Source: Salmonella enterica subsp. enterica serovar Typhimurium str. LT2 (GTDB lineage: Bacteria > Pseudomonadota > Gammaproteobacteria > Enterobacterales > Enterobacteriaceae). Taken from it: 64,000 nt of DNA. The notes under the pieces are model-generated. The model did not search any database, was not told where the DNA came from, and was given only the letters and a program-made list of their open reading frames with translations. Of the stretch, positions 54,393-63,527 are shown one piece after another (positions within the stretch are counted from its first letter, which is position 1; every line of letters begins with the position of its first letter). The DNA lies in assembly GCF_000006945.2 (NCBI RefSeq), contig NC_003197.2, positions 1,426,001 to 1,490,000 on the forward strand. The letters are read 5' to 3'. Made by a program: the position numbers and the translations under genes.

Positions 54393-55886
54393 ATGGTAGT
54401 AAATAAACGTTTAATCTTAATTTTACTATTTATACTCAATACAGCAAAGAGTGATGAGTTATCATGGAAAGGTAATGACTTCACCCTTTATGCCAGACAA
54501 ATGCCATTAGCAGAGGTTTTACATCTGCTCTCAGAGAACTATGATACGGCTATTACTATTAGCCCATTGATAACAGCTACATTTAGTGGAAAAATTCCGC
54601 CTGGACCACCGGTCGATATTTTGAATAACCTGGCAGCACAATATGATTTGCTTACCTGGTTTGATGGCAGCATGTTATATGTATATCCTGCATCGTTATT
54701 AAAACATCAGGTTATCACTTTCAATATTTTATCTACTGGACGGTTCATTCATTACTTACGCAGCCAGAATATCCTTTCATCACCGGGATGCGAGGTTAAA
54801 GAAATTACCGGTACCAAAGCTGTGGAGGTGAGCGGTGTTCCCAGCTGCCTGACTCGTATTAGTCAATTAGCTTCAGTGCTGGATAATGCGTTAATCAAAC
54901 GAAAAGACAGTGCGGTGAGTGTAAGTATATACACGCTTAAGTATGCCACTGCGATGGATACCCAGTACCAATATCGCGATCAGTCCGTCGTGGTTCCAGG
55001 GGTCGTTAGTGTATTGCGTGAGATGAGTAAAACCAGCGTCCCGACGTCATCGACGAACAATGGTTCACCCGCTACACAGGCATTGCCCATGTTTGCTGCC
55101 GACCCACGCCAGAATGCAGTGATCGTTCGTGATTATGCGGCCAATATGGCCGGGTATCGGAAACTCATCACAGAATTAGATCAACGCCAGCAGATGATAG
55201 AGATTTCGGTGAAAATTATCGATGTTAATGCTGGAGATATTAACCAGTTAGGCATCGACTGGGGAACGGCAGTGTCGCTGGGTGGCAAGAAAATTGCGTT
55301 CAATACAGGTTTGAATGACGGTGGTGCTAGTGGTTTTTCAACGGTAATCAGCGATACCTCAAACTTTATGGTGCGTCTGAATGCCCTGGAAAAAAGCTCT
55401 CAGGCTTATGTACTTTCCCAGCCATCTGTGGTGACTTTAAATAATATCCAGGCTGTGCTGGATAAAAATATTACTTTCTATACCAAACTGCAGGGAGAAA
55501 AAGTGGCTAAACTTGAATCCATCACTACGGGTTCTTTGTTACGCGTTACACCTCGCTTGTTAAATGACAATGGCACGCAAAAAATAATGCTTAATCTTAA
55601 TATTCAGGATGGACAACAAAGTGATACGCAAAGCGAAACAGACCCGCTGCCCGAAGTGCAAAATTCTGAAATTGCTTCGCAAGCCACATTATTGGCCGGG
55701 CAAAGTCTATTGCTGGGAGGGTTTAAACAAGGTAAACAAATCCACTCGCAAAACAAAATCCCTTTATTGGGCGATATTCCTGTTGTAGGTCATTTGTTTC
55801 GCAATGATACGACTCAAGTACATAGTGTAATCAGGCTTTTTTTGATTAAAGCCTCAGTAGTAAATAATGGCATATCTCATGGTTAA
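54393..55886 (+). CDS. ssaC: SPI-2 outer-membrane secretin SsaC (SpiA)
   Basis: This 497-residue secretin forms the outer-membrane ring of the T3SS. A signal peptide covers about residues 1-20 (MVVNKRLILILLFILNTAKS). N-terminal ring domains (DFTLYARQMPLAEVLHLLSE, then PVDILNNLAAQYDLLTWFDG) follow. The C-terminal secretin core includes ESITTGSLLRVTPRLLNDNG and NKIPLLGDIPVVGHLFRNDT. The start codon is 1 bp after the ssaB stop. The 3' end overlaps ssaD by 20 bp. Confidence 0.97.
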   Translation: MVVNKRLILILLFILNTAKSDELSWKGNDFTLYARQMPLAEVLHLLSENYDTAITISPLITATFSGKIPPGPPVDILNNLAAQYDLLTWFDGSMLYVYPASLLKHQVITFNILSTGRFIHYLRSQNILSSPGCEVKEITGTKAVEVSGVPSCLTRISQLASVLDNALIKRKDSAVSVSIYTLKYATAMDTQYQYRDQSVVVPGVVSVLREMSKTSVPTSSTNNGSPATQALPMFAADPRQNAVIVRDYAANMAGYRKLITELDQRQQMIEISVKIIDVNAGDINQLGIDWGTAVSLGGKKIAFNTGLNDGGASGFSTVISDTSNFMVRLNALEKSSQAYVLSQPSVVTLNNIQAVLDKNITFYTKLQGEKVAKLESITTGSLLRVTPRLLNDNGTQKIMLNLNIQDGQQSDTQSETDPLPEVQNSEIASQATLLAGQSLLLGGFKQGKQIHSQNKIPLLGDIPVVGHLFRNDTTQVHSVIRLFLIKASVVNNGISHG

Positions 55887-57078
55887 TCCAAAGAGTTCCT
55901 GGAAAATACGTTTTTTAGGTCACGTTTTACAAGGCCGGGAAGTATGGCTGAATGAAGGTAACCTGTCACTGGGGGAGAAGGGATGCGATATTTGTATTCC
56001 GCTGGCTATAAATGAAAAAATTATTCTGAGAGAACAGGCAGATAGTTTATTTGTTGATGCCGGGAAAGCCAGAGTTAGAGTTAATGGCCGCAGATTTAAT
56101 CCAAATAAGCCGCTACCATCCAGTGGGGTTTTGCAGGTTGCGGGAGTGGCTATCGCGTTTGGTAAACAGGATTGTGAACTTGCTGATTATCAAATACCCG
56201 TTTCCAGATCAGGGTACTGGTGGTTGGCTGGCGTATTCTTGATTTTCATCGGTGGAATGGGTGTCCTGTTAAGTATTAGTGGTCAGCCTGAAACGGTAAA
56301 TGACTTACCTTTGCGGGTTAAGTTTTTATTAGACAAAAGCAATATTCATTATGTGCGGGCGCAATGGAAAGAAGATGGCAGCCTGCAGTTGTCCGGTTAT
56401 TGCTCGTCAAGCGAACAGATGCAAAAGGTGAGAGCGACTCTCGAATCATGGGGGGTCATGTATCGGGATGGTGTAATCTGTGATGACTTATTGGTACGAG
56501 AAGTGCAGGATGTTTTGATAAAAATGGGTTACCCGCATGCTGAAGTATCCAGCGAAGGGCCGGGGAGCGTGTTAATTCATGATGATATACAAATGGATCA
56601 GCAATGGCGCAAGGTTCAACCATTACTTGCAGATATTCCCGGGTTATTGCACTGGCAGATTAGTCACTCTCATCAGTCTCAGGGGGATGATATTATTTCT
56701 GCGATAATAGAGAACGGTTTAGTGGGGCTTGTCAATGTTACGCCAATGCGGCGCTCTTTTGTTATCAGTGGTGTACTGGATGAATCTCATCAACGCATTT
56801 TGCAAGAAACGTTAGCAGCATTAAAGAAAAAGGATCCCGCTCTTTCTTTAATTTATCAGGATATTGCGCCTTCCCATGATGAAAGCAAGTATCTGCCTGC
56901 GCCAGTGGCTGGCTTTGTACAGAGTCGCCATGGTAATTACTTATTACTGACGAATAAAGAGCGTTTACGTGTAGGGGCATTGTTACCCAATGGGGGAGAA
57001 ATTGTCCATCTGAGTGCCGATGTGGTAACGATTAAACATTATGATACTTTGATTAACTATCCATTAGATTTTAAGTGA
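55867..57078 (+). CDS. ssaD: SPI-2 inner-membrane ring protein SsaD (SpiB)
   Basis: This 403-residue YscD/PrgH-type protein builds the inner-membrane ring. An N-terminal cytoplasmic FHA-like domain covers residues 1-115. One membrane helix is at about 116-138 (YWWLAGVFLIFIGGMGVLLS). The rest is periplasmic ring-building repeats. It is in a chain of overlapping genes ssaC-ssaD-ssaE, with its start inside the ssaC 3' end. Confidence 0.96.
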   Translation: MAYLMVNPKSSWKIRFLGHVLQGREVWLNEGNLSLGEKGCDICIPLAINEKIILREQADSLFVDAGKARVRVNGRRFNPNKPLPSSGVLQVAGVAIAFGKQDCELADYQIPVSRSGYWWLAGVFLIFIGGMGVLLSISGQPETVNDLPLRVKFLLDKSNIHYVRAQWKEDGSLQLSGYCSSSEQMQKVRATLESWGVMYRDGVICDDLLVREVQDVLIKMGYPHAEVSSEGPGSVLIHDDIQMDQQWRKVQPLLADIPGLLHWQISHSHQSQGDDIISAIIENGLVGLVNVTPMRRSFVISGVLDESHQRILQETLAALKKKDPALSLIYQDIAPSHDESKYLPAPVAGFVQSRHGNYLLLTNKERLRVGALLPNGGEIVHLSADVVTIKHYDTLINYPLDFK

Positions 57079-57085
57079 GTGGAAA

Positions 57086-57328
57086 ATGACAACTTTGACC
57101 CGGTTAGAAGATTTGCTGCTTCATTCGCGTGAAGAGGCCAAAGGCATAATTTTACAATTAAGGGCTGCCCGGAAACAGTTAGAAGAGAACAACGGCAAGT
57201 TACAGGATCCGCAGCAATATCAGCAAAACACCTTATTGCTTGAAGCGATCGAGCAGGCCGAAAATATCATCAACATTATTTATTATCGTTACCATAACAG
57301 CGCACTTGTAGTGAGTGAGCAAGAGTAA
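57086..57328 (+). CDS. ssaE: SPI-2 small T3SS chaperone SsaE
   Basis: This 80-residue, helix-rich, coiled-coil-prone protein (EDLLLHSREEAKGIILQLRA, then RKQLEENNGKLQDPQQYQQN) is required for SPI-2 secretion and has been reported to bind the translocator SseB and the ATPase. It may be a needle co-chaperone like YscE. It closes the ssaBCDE group; the MITE-like element follows. Confidence 0.93.
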   Translation: MTTLTRLEDLLLHSREEAKGIILQLRAARKQLEENNGKLQDPQQYQQNTLLLEAIEQAENIINIIYYRYHNSALVVSEQE

Positions 57329-57343
57329 AGTAAAAATATCTTA

Positions 57344-57550
57344 GAGCCTATCCCACCAGGCGTTAATTGGCGCAGCCAGTTTGGACACGGATAGCGCGCA
57401 AAAACCGCAGCGTACACGTAGTACGTGAGGTTTGACTCGCTACGCTCGCCCTTCGGGCCGCCGCTAGCGGCGTTCAAAACGCTAACGCGTTTTGGCGAGC
57501 ACTGCCCAGGTTCAAAATGGCAAGTAAAATAGCCCTAATGGGATAGGCTC
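57344..57550. mobile_element. MITE-like inverted-repeat element between ssaE and sseA
   Basis: GAGCCTATCCCA (57344-57355) and TGGGATAGGCTC (57539-57550) are perfect 12-bp terminal inverted repeats of a 207-bp segment. TTA on both outer flanks (57341-57343 and 57551-57553) could be a target duplication. The inside is full of short palindromes (GCCGCTAGCGGC, AAAACGCTAACGCGTTTT, CGTACTACGTGTACG-like) and is GC-rich inside AT-rich SPI-2. It has no ORF of coding character. It looks like a non-autonomous miniature element. I recall similar sequence as an interspersed enteric repeat but cannot name its family with certainty. Confidence 0.7.
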
Positions 57551-57591
57551 TTAGTTAGCACGTTAATTATCTATCGTGTATATGGAGGGGA

Positions 57592-57918
57592 ATGATGATA
57601 AAGAAAAAGGCTGCGTTTAGTGAATATCGTGATTTAGAGCAAAGTTACATGCAGCTAAATCACTGTCTTAAAAAATTTCACCAAATCCGGGCTAAGGTGA
57701 GTCAACAGCTTGCTGAAAGGGCAGAGAGCCCCAAAAATAGCAGAGAGACAGAGAGTATTCTTCATAACCTATTTCCACAAGGCGTTGCCGGGGTTAACCA
57801 GGAGGCCGAGAAGGATTTAAAGAAAATAGTAAGTTTGTTTAAACAACTTGAAGTACGACTGAAACAACTTAATGCTCAAGCCCCGGTGGAGATACCGTCA
57901 GGAAAAACAAAAAGGTAA
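57592..57918 (+). CDS. sseA: SPI-2 translocator chaperone SseA
   Basis: This 108-residue, strongly helical, basic protein (YRDLEQSYMQLNHCLKKFHQ, then IRAKVSQQLAERAE) is the chaperone for the translocon proteins SseB and SseD. It is preceded by a strong GGAGGGG ribosome site and a 41-bp promoter gap after the MITE-like element. It begins the sseABCDEFG operon controlled by SsrB. Confidence 0.96.
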   Translation: MMIKKKAAFSEYRDLEQSYMQLNHCLKKFHQIRAKVSQQLAERAESPKNSRETESILHNLFPQGVAGVNQEAEKDLKKIVSLFKQLEVRLKQLNAQAPVEIPSGKTKR

Positions 57919-57924
57919 AGCATA

Positions 57925-58515
57925 ATGTCTTCAGGAAACATCTTATGGGGAAGTCAAAACCCTATTGTGTTTAAAAATAGCTTCGGCGTCAGCAACGCTG
58001 ATACCGGGAGCCAGGATGACTTATCCCAGCAAAATCCGTTTGCCGAAGGGTATGGTGTTTTGCTTATTCTCCTTATGGTTATTCAGGCTATCGCAAATAA
58101 TAAATTTATTGAAGTCCAGAAGAACGCTGAACGTGCCAGAAATACCCAGGAAAAGTCAAATGAGATGGATGAGGTGATTGCTAAAGCAGCCAAAGGGGAT
58201 GCTAAAACCAAAGAGGAGGTGCCTGAGGATGTAATTAAATACATGCGTGATAATGGTATTCTCATCGATGGTATGACCATTGATGATTATATGGCTAAAT
58301 ATGGCGATCATGGGAAGCTGGATAAAGGTGGCCTACAGGCGATCAAAGCGGCTTTGGATAATGACGCCAACCGGAATACCGATCTTATGAGTCAGGGGCA
58401 GATAACAATTCAAAAAATGTCTCAGGAGCTTAACGCTGTCCTTACCCAACTGACAGGGCTTATCAGTAAGTGGGGGGAAATTTCCAGTATGATAGCGCAG
58501 AAAACGTACTCATGA
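57925..58515 (+). CDS. sseB: SPI-2 translocon filament protein SseB
   Basis: This 196-residue secreted protein of the EspA type forms a surface sheath linking needle to translocon. A hydrophobic helix lies at about residues 40-60 (YGVLLILLMVIQAIANNKFI) and a coiled coil at the C-terminus (LMSQGQITIQKMSQELNAVL). It needs SseA for secretion. Its 3' end overlaps sscA by 4 bp. Confidence 0.97.
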   Translation: MSSGNILWGSQNPIVFKNSFGVSNADTGSQDDLSQQNPFAEGYGVLLILLMVIQAIANNKFIEVQKNAERARNTQEKSNEMDEVIAKAAKGDAKTKEEVPEDVIKYMRDNGILIDGMTIDDYMAKYGDHGKLDKGGLQAIKAALDNDANRNTDLMSQGQITIQKMSQELNAVLTQLTGLISKWGEISSMIAQKTYS

Positions 58516-58985
58516 AAAAAGACCCGACCCTACAACAGGCACATGACACGATGCGGTTTTTCCGGCGTGGCGGCTCGCTGCGTATGTTGTTGGATGACGA
58601 TGTTACACAGCCGCTTAATACTCTGTATCGCTATGCCACGCAGCTTATGGAGGTAAAAGAATTCGCCGGCGCAGCGCGACTTTTTCAATTGCTGACGATA
58701 TATGATGCCTGGTCATTTGACTACTGGTTTCGGTTAGGGGAATGCTGCCAGGCTCAAAAACATTGGGGGGAAGCGATATACGCTTATGGACGCGCGGCAC
58801 AAATTAAGATTGATGCGCCGCAGGCGCCATGGGCCGCAGCGGAATGCTATCTCGCGTGTGATAACGTCTGTTATGCAATCAAAGCGTTAAAGGCCGTGGT
58901 GCGTATTTGCGGCGAGGTCAGTGAACATCAAATTCTCCGACAGCGTGCAGAAAAGATGTTACAGCAACTTTCTGACAGGAGCTAA
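58512..58985 (+). CDS. sscA: SPI-2 TPR chaperone SscA
   Basis: This 157-residue class II chaperone has about three tetratricopeptide repeats (AARLFQLLTIYDAWSFDYWF, then RLGECCQAQKHWGEAIYAYG) and handles the translocator SseC. It starts at ATG 58512 overlapping the sseB stop. It is paralogous to sscB further downstream. Confidence 0.95.
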   Translation: MKKDPTLQQAHDTMRFFRRGGSLRMLLDDDVTQPLNTLYRYATQLMEVKEFAGAARLFQLLTIYDAWSFDYWFRLGECCQAQKHWGEAIYAYGRAAQIKIDAPQAPWAAAECYLACDNVCYAIKALKAVVRICGEVSEHQILRQRAEKMLQQLSDRS

Positions 58986-58987
58986 AA

Positions 58988-60442
58988 ATGAATCGAATTC
59001 ACAGTAATAGCGACAGCGCCGCAGGAGTAACCGCCTTAACACATCATCACTTAAGCAATGTCAGTTGCGTTTCCTCGGGTTCGCTGGGAAAGCGCCAGCA
59101 TCGTGTGAATTCTACTTTTGGCGATGGCAACGCCGCGTGTCTGCTATCCGGGAAAATTAGTCTTCAGGAGGCAAGCAATGCGTTGAAGCAACTGCTTGAT
59201 GCCGTACCCGGAAATCATAAGCGTCCATCATTGCCTGACTTTTTGCAGACCAATCCCGCGGTTTTATCAATGATGATGACGTCATTAATACTCAACGTCT
59301 TTGGTAATAACGCTCAATCGTTATGCCAACAGCTTGAGCGGGCAACTGAGGTGCAAAATGCATTACGTAATAAGCAGGTAAAGGAGTATCAGGAGCAGAT
59401 CCAGAAAGCGATAGAGCAGGAGGATAAAGCGCGTAAAGCGGGTATTTTTGGCGCTATTTTTGACTGGATTACCGGCATATTTGAAACCGTGATTGGCGCC
59501 TTAAAAGTTGTGGAAGGTTTTCTGTCCGGAAATCCCGCAGAAATGGCTAGCGGCGTAGCTTATATGGCCGCAGGTTGTGCAGGAATGGTTAAAGCCGGAG
59601 CCGAAACGGCAATGATGTGCGGTGCTGACCACGATACCTGTCAGGCAATTATTGACGTGACAAGTAAGATTCAATTTGGTTGTGAAGCCGTCGCGCTGGC
59701 ACTGGATGTTTTCCAGATTGGCCGTGCTTTTATGGCGACGAGAGGTTTATCTGGCGCAGCTGCAAAAGTGCTTGACTCCGGTTTTGGCGAGGAAGTGGTT
59801 GAGCGTATGGTAGGTGCAGGGGAAGCAGAAATAGAGGAGTTGGCTGAAAAGTTTGGCGAAGAAGTGAGCGAAAGTTTTTCCAAACAATTTGAGCCGCTTG
59901 AACGTGAAATGGCTATGGCGAATGAGATGGCAGAGGAGGCTGCCGAGTTTTCTCGTAACGTAGAAAATAATATGACGCGAAGCGCGGGAAAAAGCTTTAC
60001 GAAAGAGGGGGTGAAAGCCATGGCAAAAGAAGCGGCAAAAGAAGCCCTGGAAAAATGTGTGCAAGAAGGTGGAAAGTTCCTGTTAAAAAAATTCCGTAAT
60101 AAAGTTCTCTTCAATATGTTCAAAAAAATCCTGTATGCCTTACTGAGGGATTGTTCATTTAAAGGCTTACAGGCTATCAGATGTGCAACCGAGGGCGCCA
60201 GTCAGATGAATACTGGCATGGTTAACACAGAAAAAGCGAAGATCGAAAAGAAAATAGAGCAATTAATAACTCAGCAACGGTTTCTGGATTTCATAATGCA
60301 ACAAACAGAAAACCAGAAAAAGATAGAACAAAAACGCTTAGAGGAGCTTTATAAGGGGAGCGGTGCCGCGCTTAGAGATGTATTAGATACCATTGATCAC
60401 TATAGTAGCGTTCAGGCGAGAATAGCTGGCTATCGCGCTTAA
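58988..60442 (+). CDS. sseC: SPI-2 translocon pore protein SseC
   Basis: This 484-residue secreted translocator of the YopB/EspD type inserts into the vacuolar membrane to form the pore with SseD. Two hydrophobic stretches are seen at about residues 155-180 (GIFGAIFDWITGIFETVIGA) and 195-215 (MASGVAYMAAGCAGMVKAGA). Coiled-coil regions flank them (EEVSESFSKQFEPLEREMAM, then EKKIEQLITQQRFLDFIMQQ). The partner chaperone SscA is encoded just upstream. Confidence 0.97.
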   Translation: MNRIHSNSDSAAGVTALTHHHLSNVSCVSSGSLGKRQHRVNSTFGDGNAACLLSGKISLQEASNALKQLLDAVPGNHKRPSLPDFLQTNPAVLSMMMTSLILNVFGNNAQSLCQQLERATEVQNALRNKQVKEYQEQIQKAIEQEDKARKAGIFGAIFDWITGIFETVIGALKVVEGFLSGNPAEMASGVAYMAAGCAGMVKAGAETAMMCGADHDTCQAIIDVTSKIQFGCEAVALALDVFQIGRAFMATRGLSGAAAKVLDSGFGEEVVERMVGAGEAEIEELAEKFGEEVSESFSKQFEPLEREMAMANEMAEEAAEFSRNVENNMTRSAGKSFTKEGVKAMAKEAAKEALEKCVQEGGKFLLKKFRNKVLFNMFKKILYALLRDCSFKGLQAIRCATEGASQMNTGMVNTEKAKIEKKIEQLITQQRFLDFIMQQTENQKKIEQKRLEELYKGSGAALRDVLDTIDHYSSVQARIAGYRA

Positions 60443-60457
60443 TCTGAGGATAAAAAT

Positions 60458-61045
60458 ATGGAAGCGAGTAACGTAGCACTGGTATTACCAGCGCCTTCCT
60501 TGTTAACACCTTCTTCCACTCCATCTCCCTCCGGGGAGGGAATGGGTACTGAATCAATGCTTCTGTTATTTGATGATATCTGGATGAAGCTAATGGAGCT
60601 TGCCAAAAAGCTGCGCGATATCATGCGCAGCTATAACGTAGAAAAACAACGGCTGGCCTGGGAACTGCAAGTCAATGTTTTACAGACGCAAATGAAAACA
60701 ATTGATGAAGCGTTTAGAGCATCAATGATTACTGCGGGTGGCGCAATGTTGTCGGGTGTACTGACGATAGGATTAGGGGCCGTAGGCGGGGAAACCGGTC
60801 TTATAGCGGGTCAAGCCGTAGGCCACACAGCTGGGGGCGTCATGGGCCTGGGGGCTGGTGTAGCGCAACGTCAAAGTGATCAAGATAAAGCGATTGCCGA
60901 CCTGCAACAAAATGGGGCCCAATCTTATAATAAATCCCTGACGGAAATTATGGAGAAAGCAACTGAAATTATGCAGCAAATCATCGGCGTGGGGTCGTCA
61001 CTGGTCACGGTTCTTGCTGAAATACTCCGGGCATTAACGAGGTAA
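60458..61045 (+). CDS. sseD: SPI-2 translocon pore protein SseD
   Basis: This 195-residue secreted translocator of the EspB type has a glycine-rich hydrophobic region at about residues 90-135 (ASMITAGGAMLSGVLTIGLG, then AGQAVGHTAGGVMGLGAGVA) that can insert in membranes. With SseC it makes the translocation pore. SseA serves as chaperone. It sits 15 bp after sseC. Confidence 0.96.
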   Translation: MEASNVALVLPAPSLLTPSSTPSPSGEGMGTESMLLLFDDIWMKLMELAKKLRDIMRSYNVEKQRLAWELQVNVLQTQMKTIDEAFRASMITAGGAMLSGVLTIGLGAVGGETGLIAGQAVGHTAGGVMGLGAGVAQRQSDQDKAIADLQQNGAQSYNKSLTEIMEKATEIMQQIIGVGSSLVTVLAEILRALTR

Positions 61046-61047
61046 AC

Positions 61048-61464
61048 ATGGTGCAAGAAATAGAGCAATGGTTACGTCGGCATCAGGTGTTTACTGAGCC
61101 TGCATATTTAGGGGAGACCGCCATATTACTTGGGCAGCAGTTTATATTATCGCCTTACCTGGTGATCTATCGTATTGAGGCAAAAGAAATGATTATTTGT
61201 GAGTTCAGGCGCCTGACGCCCGGGCAACCTCGACCACAGCAATTGTTTCACTTACTGGGACTTTTACGCGGGATATTTGTGCATCACCCGCAGTTAACAT
61301 GTTTAAAGATGTTGATAATCACCGACGTTCTGGATGAAAAAAAAGCCATGCTACGCAGGAAATTATTGCGCATCCTGACAGTAATGGGAGCGACCTTTAC
61401 ACAGCTTGATGGCGATAACTGGACAGTTTTATCCGCCGAGCATCTTATCCAGCGACGTTTTTAA
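61048..61464 (+). CDS. sseE: SPI-2 protein SseE (putative chaperone)
   Basis: This protein of about 138 residues lies between translocon and effector genes and looks like an SRC/CesT-class secretion chaperone by size and composition (QQLFHLLGLLRGIFVHHPQL). Its partner has not been firmly established. It follows sseD after 2 bp. Confidence 0.9.
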   Translation: MVQEIEQWLRRHQVFTEPAYLGETAILLGQQFILSPYLVIYRIEAKEMIICEFRRLTPGQPRPQQLFHLLGLLRGIFVHHPQLTCLKMLIITDVLDEKKAMLRRKLLRILTVMGATFTQLDGDNWTVLSAEHLIQRRF

Positions 61465-61515
61465 ATGACCTTCCTGACGTAAATCATTATCACGTGAAAA
61501 TAACAATCAATAGGT

Positions 61516-61950
61516 ATGATGATGAAAGAAGATCAGAAAAATAAAATACCCGAAGACATTCTGAAACAGCTATTATCCGTTGATCCGGAAACCGTTTATG
61601 CCAGTGGTTACGCCTCATGGCAGGAGGGGGATTATTCGCGCGCCGTAATCGATTTTAGTTGGCTGGTGATGGCCCAGCCATGGAGTTGGCGTGCCCATAT
61701 TGCATTGGCTGGCACCTGGATGATGCTTAAAGAATACACGACGGCCATTAATTTCTATGGACATGCCTTGATGCTGGATGCCAGCCATCCAGAACCGGTT
61801 TACCAAACGGGCGTCTGTCTCAAAATGATGGGGGAACCCGGGTTGGCGAGAGAGGCTTTTCAAACCGCAATCAAGATGAGTTATGCGGATGCCTCATGGA
61901 GTGAGATTCGCCAGAATGCGCAAATAATGGTTGATACTCTTATTGCTTAA
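61516..61950 (+). CDS. sscB: SPI-2 TPR chaperone SscB
   Basis: This 144-residue chaperone with TPR repeats (ALAGTWMMLKEYTTAINFYG, then GVCLKMMGEPGLAREAFQTA) serves the effector SseF. It resembles SscA: GDYSRAVIDFSWLVMAQPWS here corresponds to its AARLFQLL repeat. The two chaperones probably arose by duplication. It lies directly upstream of sseF. Confidence 0.94.
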   Translation: MMMKEDQKNKIPEDILKQLLSVDPETVYASGYASWQEGDYSRAVIDFSWLVMAQPWSWRAHIALAGTWMMLKEYTTAINFYGHALMLDASHPEPVYQTGVCLKMMGEPGLAREAFQTAIKMSYADASWSEIRQNAQIMVDTLIA

Positions 61951-61965
61951 ATAACAGAACGAAAT

Positions 61966-62748
61966 ATGAAAATTCATATTCCGTCAGCGGCAAGTAATAT
62001 AGTCGATGGTAATAGTCCTCCTTCCGATATACAAGCGAAGGAGGTATCGTTTCCTCCCCCTGAAATTCCAGCGCCTGGCACCCCCGCAGCCCCTGTGCTG
62101 CTTACGCCTGAACAAATAAGGCAGCAGAGGGATTATGCGATACATTTTATGCAATACACTATTCGTGCGCTGGGTGCGACAGTCGTGTTTGGGTTATCGG
62201 TTGCTGCAGCGGTAATTTCTGGCGGGGCAGGATTACCCATTGCTATTCTTGCGGGGGCGGCGCTCGTGATTGCTATTGGGGATGCTTGCTGTGCGTATCA
62301 TAATTATCAATCGATATGTCAGCAAAAGGAGCCATTACAAACCGCCAGTGATAGCGTTGCTCTTGTGGTCAGTGCGCTGGCCTTAAAATGTGGGGCAAGT
62401 CTTAACTGCGCTAACACCCTTGCTAATTGTCTTTCTTTATTAATACGTTCAGGAATCGCTATTTCTATGTTGGTTTTACCCCTACAGTTTCCACTGCCCG
62501 CGGCTGAAAATATTGCGGCCTCTTTGGACATGGGGAGTGTAATTACCTCCGTTAGCCTGACGGCGATAGGTGCGGTACTGGATTATTGCCTTGCCCGCCC
62601 CTCTGGCGACGATCAGGAAAATTCTGTTGATGAACTTCATGCCGATCCCAGTGTGTTATTGGCGGAACAAATGGCAGCGCTCTGTCAATCTGCTACTACA
62701 CCTGCATTAATGGACAGTTCTGATCATACATCTCGGGGAGAACCATGA
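61966..62748 (+). CDS. sseF: SPI-2 effector SseF
   Basis: This 260-residue effector inserts in the Salmonella-containing vacuole membrane. With SseG it positions the vacuole at the Golgi and shapes Salmonella-induced filaments. An N-terminal proline-rich secretion region (PPPEIPAPGTPAAPVLLTPE) is followed by hydrophobic hairpins at about residues 65-105 and 125-150. The segment LSVAAAVISGGAGLPIAILA parallels SseG. It overlaps sseG by 4 bp. Confidence 0.96.
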   Translation: MKIHIPSAASNIVDGNSPPSDIQAKEVSFPPPEIPAPGTPAAPVLLTPEQIRQQRDYAIHFMQYTIRALGATVVFGLSVAAAVISGGAGLPIAILAGAALVIAIGDACCAYHNYQSICQQKEPLQTASDSVALVVSALALKCGASLNCANTLANCLSLLIRSGIAISMLVLPLQFPLPAAENIAASLDMGSVITSVSLTAIGAVLDYCLARPSGDDQENSVDELHADPSVLLAEQMAALCQSATTPALMDSSDHTSRGEP

Positions 62749-63434
62749 AACCTGTTAGCCCAAATGCTCAGGTAGGAGGGCAACGTCCTGTTAACGCGCC
62801 TGAGGAATCACCTCCATGTCCTTCATTGCCACATCCGGAAACCAATATGGAGAGTGGTAGAATAGGACCTCAACAAGGAAAAGAGCGGGTATTGGCCGGA
62901 CTTGCGAAACGAGTGATAGAGTGTTTTCCAAAAGAAATTTTTAGTTGGCAAACGGTTATTTTGGGCGGACAGATTTTATGCTGTTCCGCTGGAATAGCAT
63001 TAACAGTGCTAAGTGGTGGAGGCGCGCCGCTCGTAGCCCTGGCAGGGATTGGCCTTGCTATTGCCATCGCGGATGTCGCCTGTCTTATCTACCATCATAA
63101 ACATCATTTGCCTATGGCTCACGACAGTATAGGCAATGCCGTTTTTTATATTGCTAATTGTTTCGCCAATCAACGCAAAAGTATGGCGATTGCTAAAGCC
63201 GTCTCCCTGGGCGGTAGATTAGCCTTAACCGCGACGGTAATGACTCATTCATACTGGAGTGGTAGTTTGGGACTACAGCCTCATTTATTAGAGCGTCTTA
63301 ATGATATTACCTATGGACTAATGAGTTTTACTCGCTTCGGTATGGATGGGATGGCAATGACCGGTATGCAGGTCAGCAGCCCATTATATCGTTTGCTGGC
63401 TCAGGTAACGCCAGAACAACGTGCGCCGGAGTAA
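62745..63434 (+). CDS. sseG: SPI-2 effector SseG
   Basis: This 229-residue effector works with SseF on vacuole positioning near the Golgi. Hydrophobic segments at about residues 70-110 include GIALTVLSGGGAPLVALAGI, clearly related to the same region of SseF. The N-terminus is proline- and serine-rich and probably carries the secretion signal. It is the last gene of the sse operon, ending before the ssaG promoter. Confidence 0.96.
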   Translation: MKPVSPNAQVGGQRPVNAPEESPPCPSLPHPETNMESGRIGPQQGKERVLAGLAKRVIECFPKEIFSWQTVILGGQILCCSAGIALTVLSGGGAPLVALAGIGLAIAIADVACLIYHHKHHLPMAHDSIGNAVFYIANCFANQRKSMAIAKAVSLGGRLALTATVMTHSYWSGSLGLQPHLLERLNDITYGLMSFTRFGMDGMAMTGMQVSSPLYRLLAQVTPEQRAPE

Positions 63435-63527
63435 TCGTTTTCAGGTATATACCGGATGTTCATTGCTTTCTAAATTTTGCTATGTTGCCAGTATCCTTAC
63501 GATGTATTTATTTTAAGGAAAAGCATT
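63435..63527 (+). promoter_or_regulatory. ssaG promoter region
   Basis: This 93-bp gap precedes ssaG. TTCATT (about 63459-63464) and TATGTT (about 63481-63486) form a plausible promoter 16 bp apart, and AAGGAAAA before the ATG is the ribosome site. SsrB is known to act at ssaG, but its site could not be assigned by eye. Confidence 0.55.

Noticed and set aside
57289..57477. 62-codon ORF within the MITE-like element
   Set aside because: It spans the inverted-repeat element and the ssaE 3' end on the minus strand, without ribosome site or domain.
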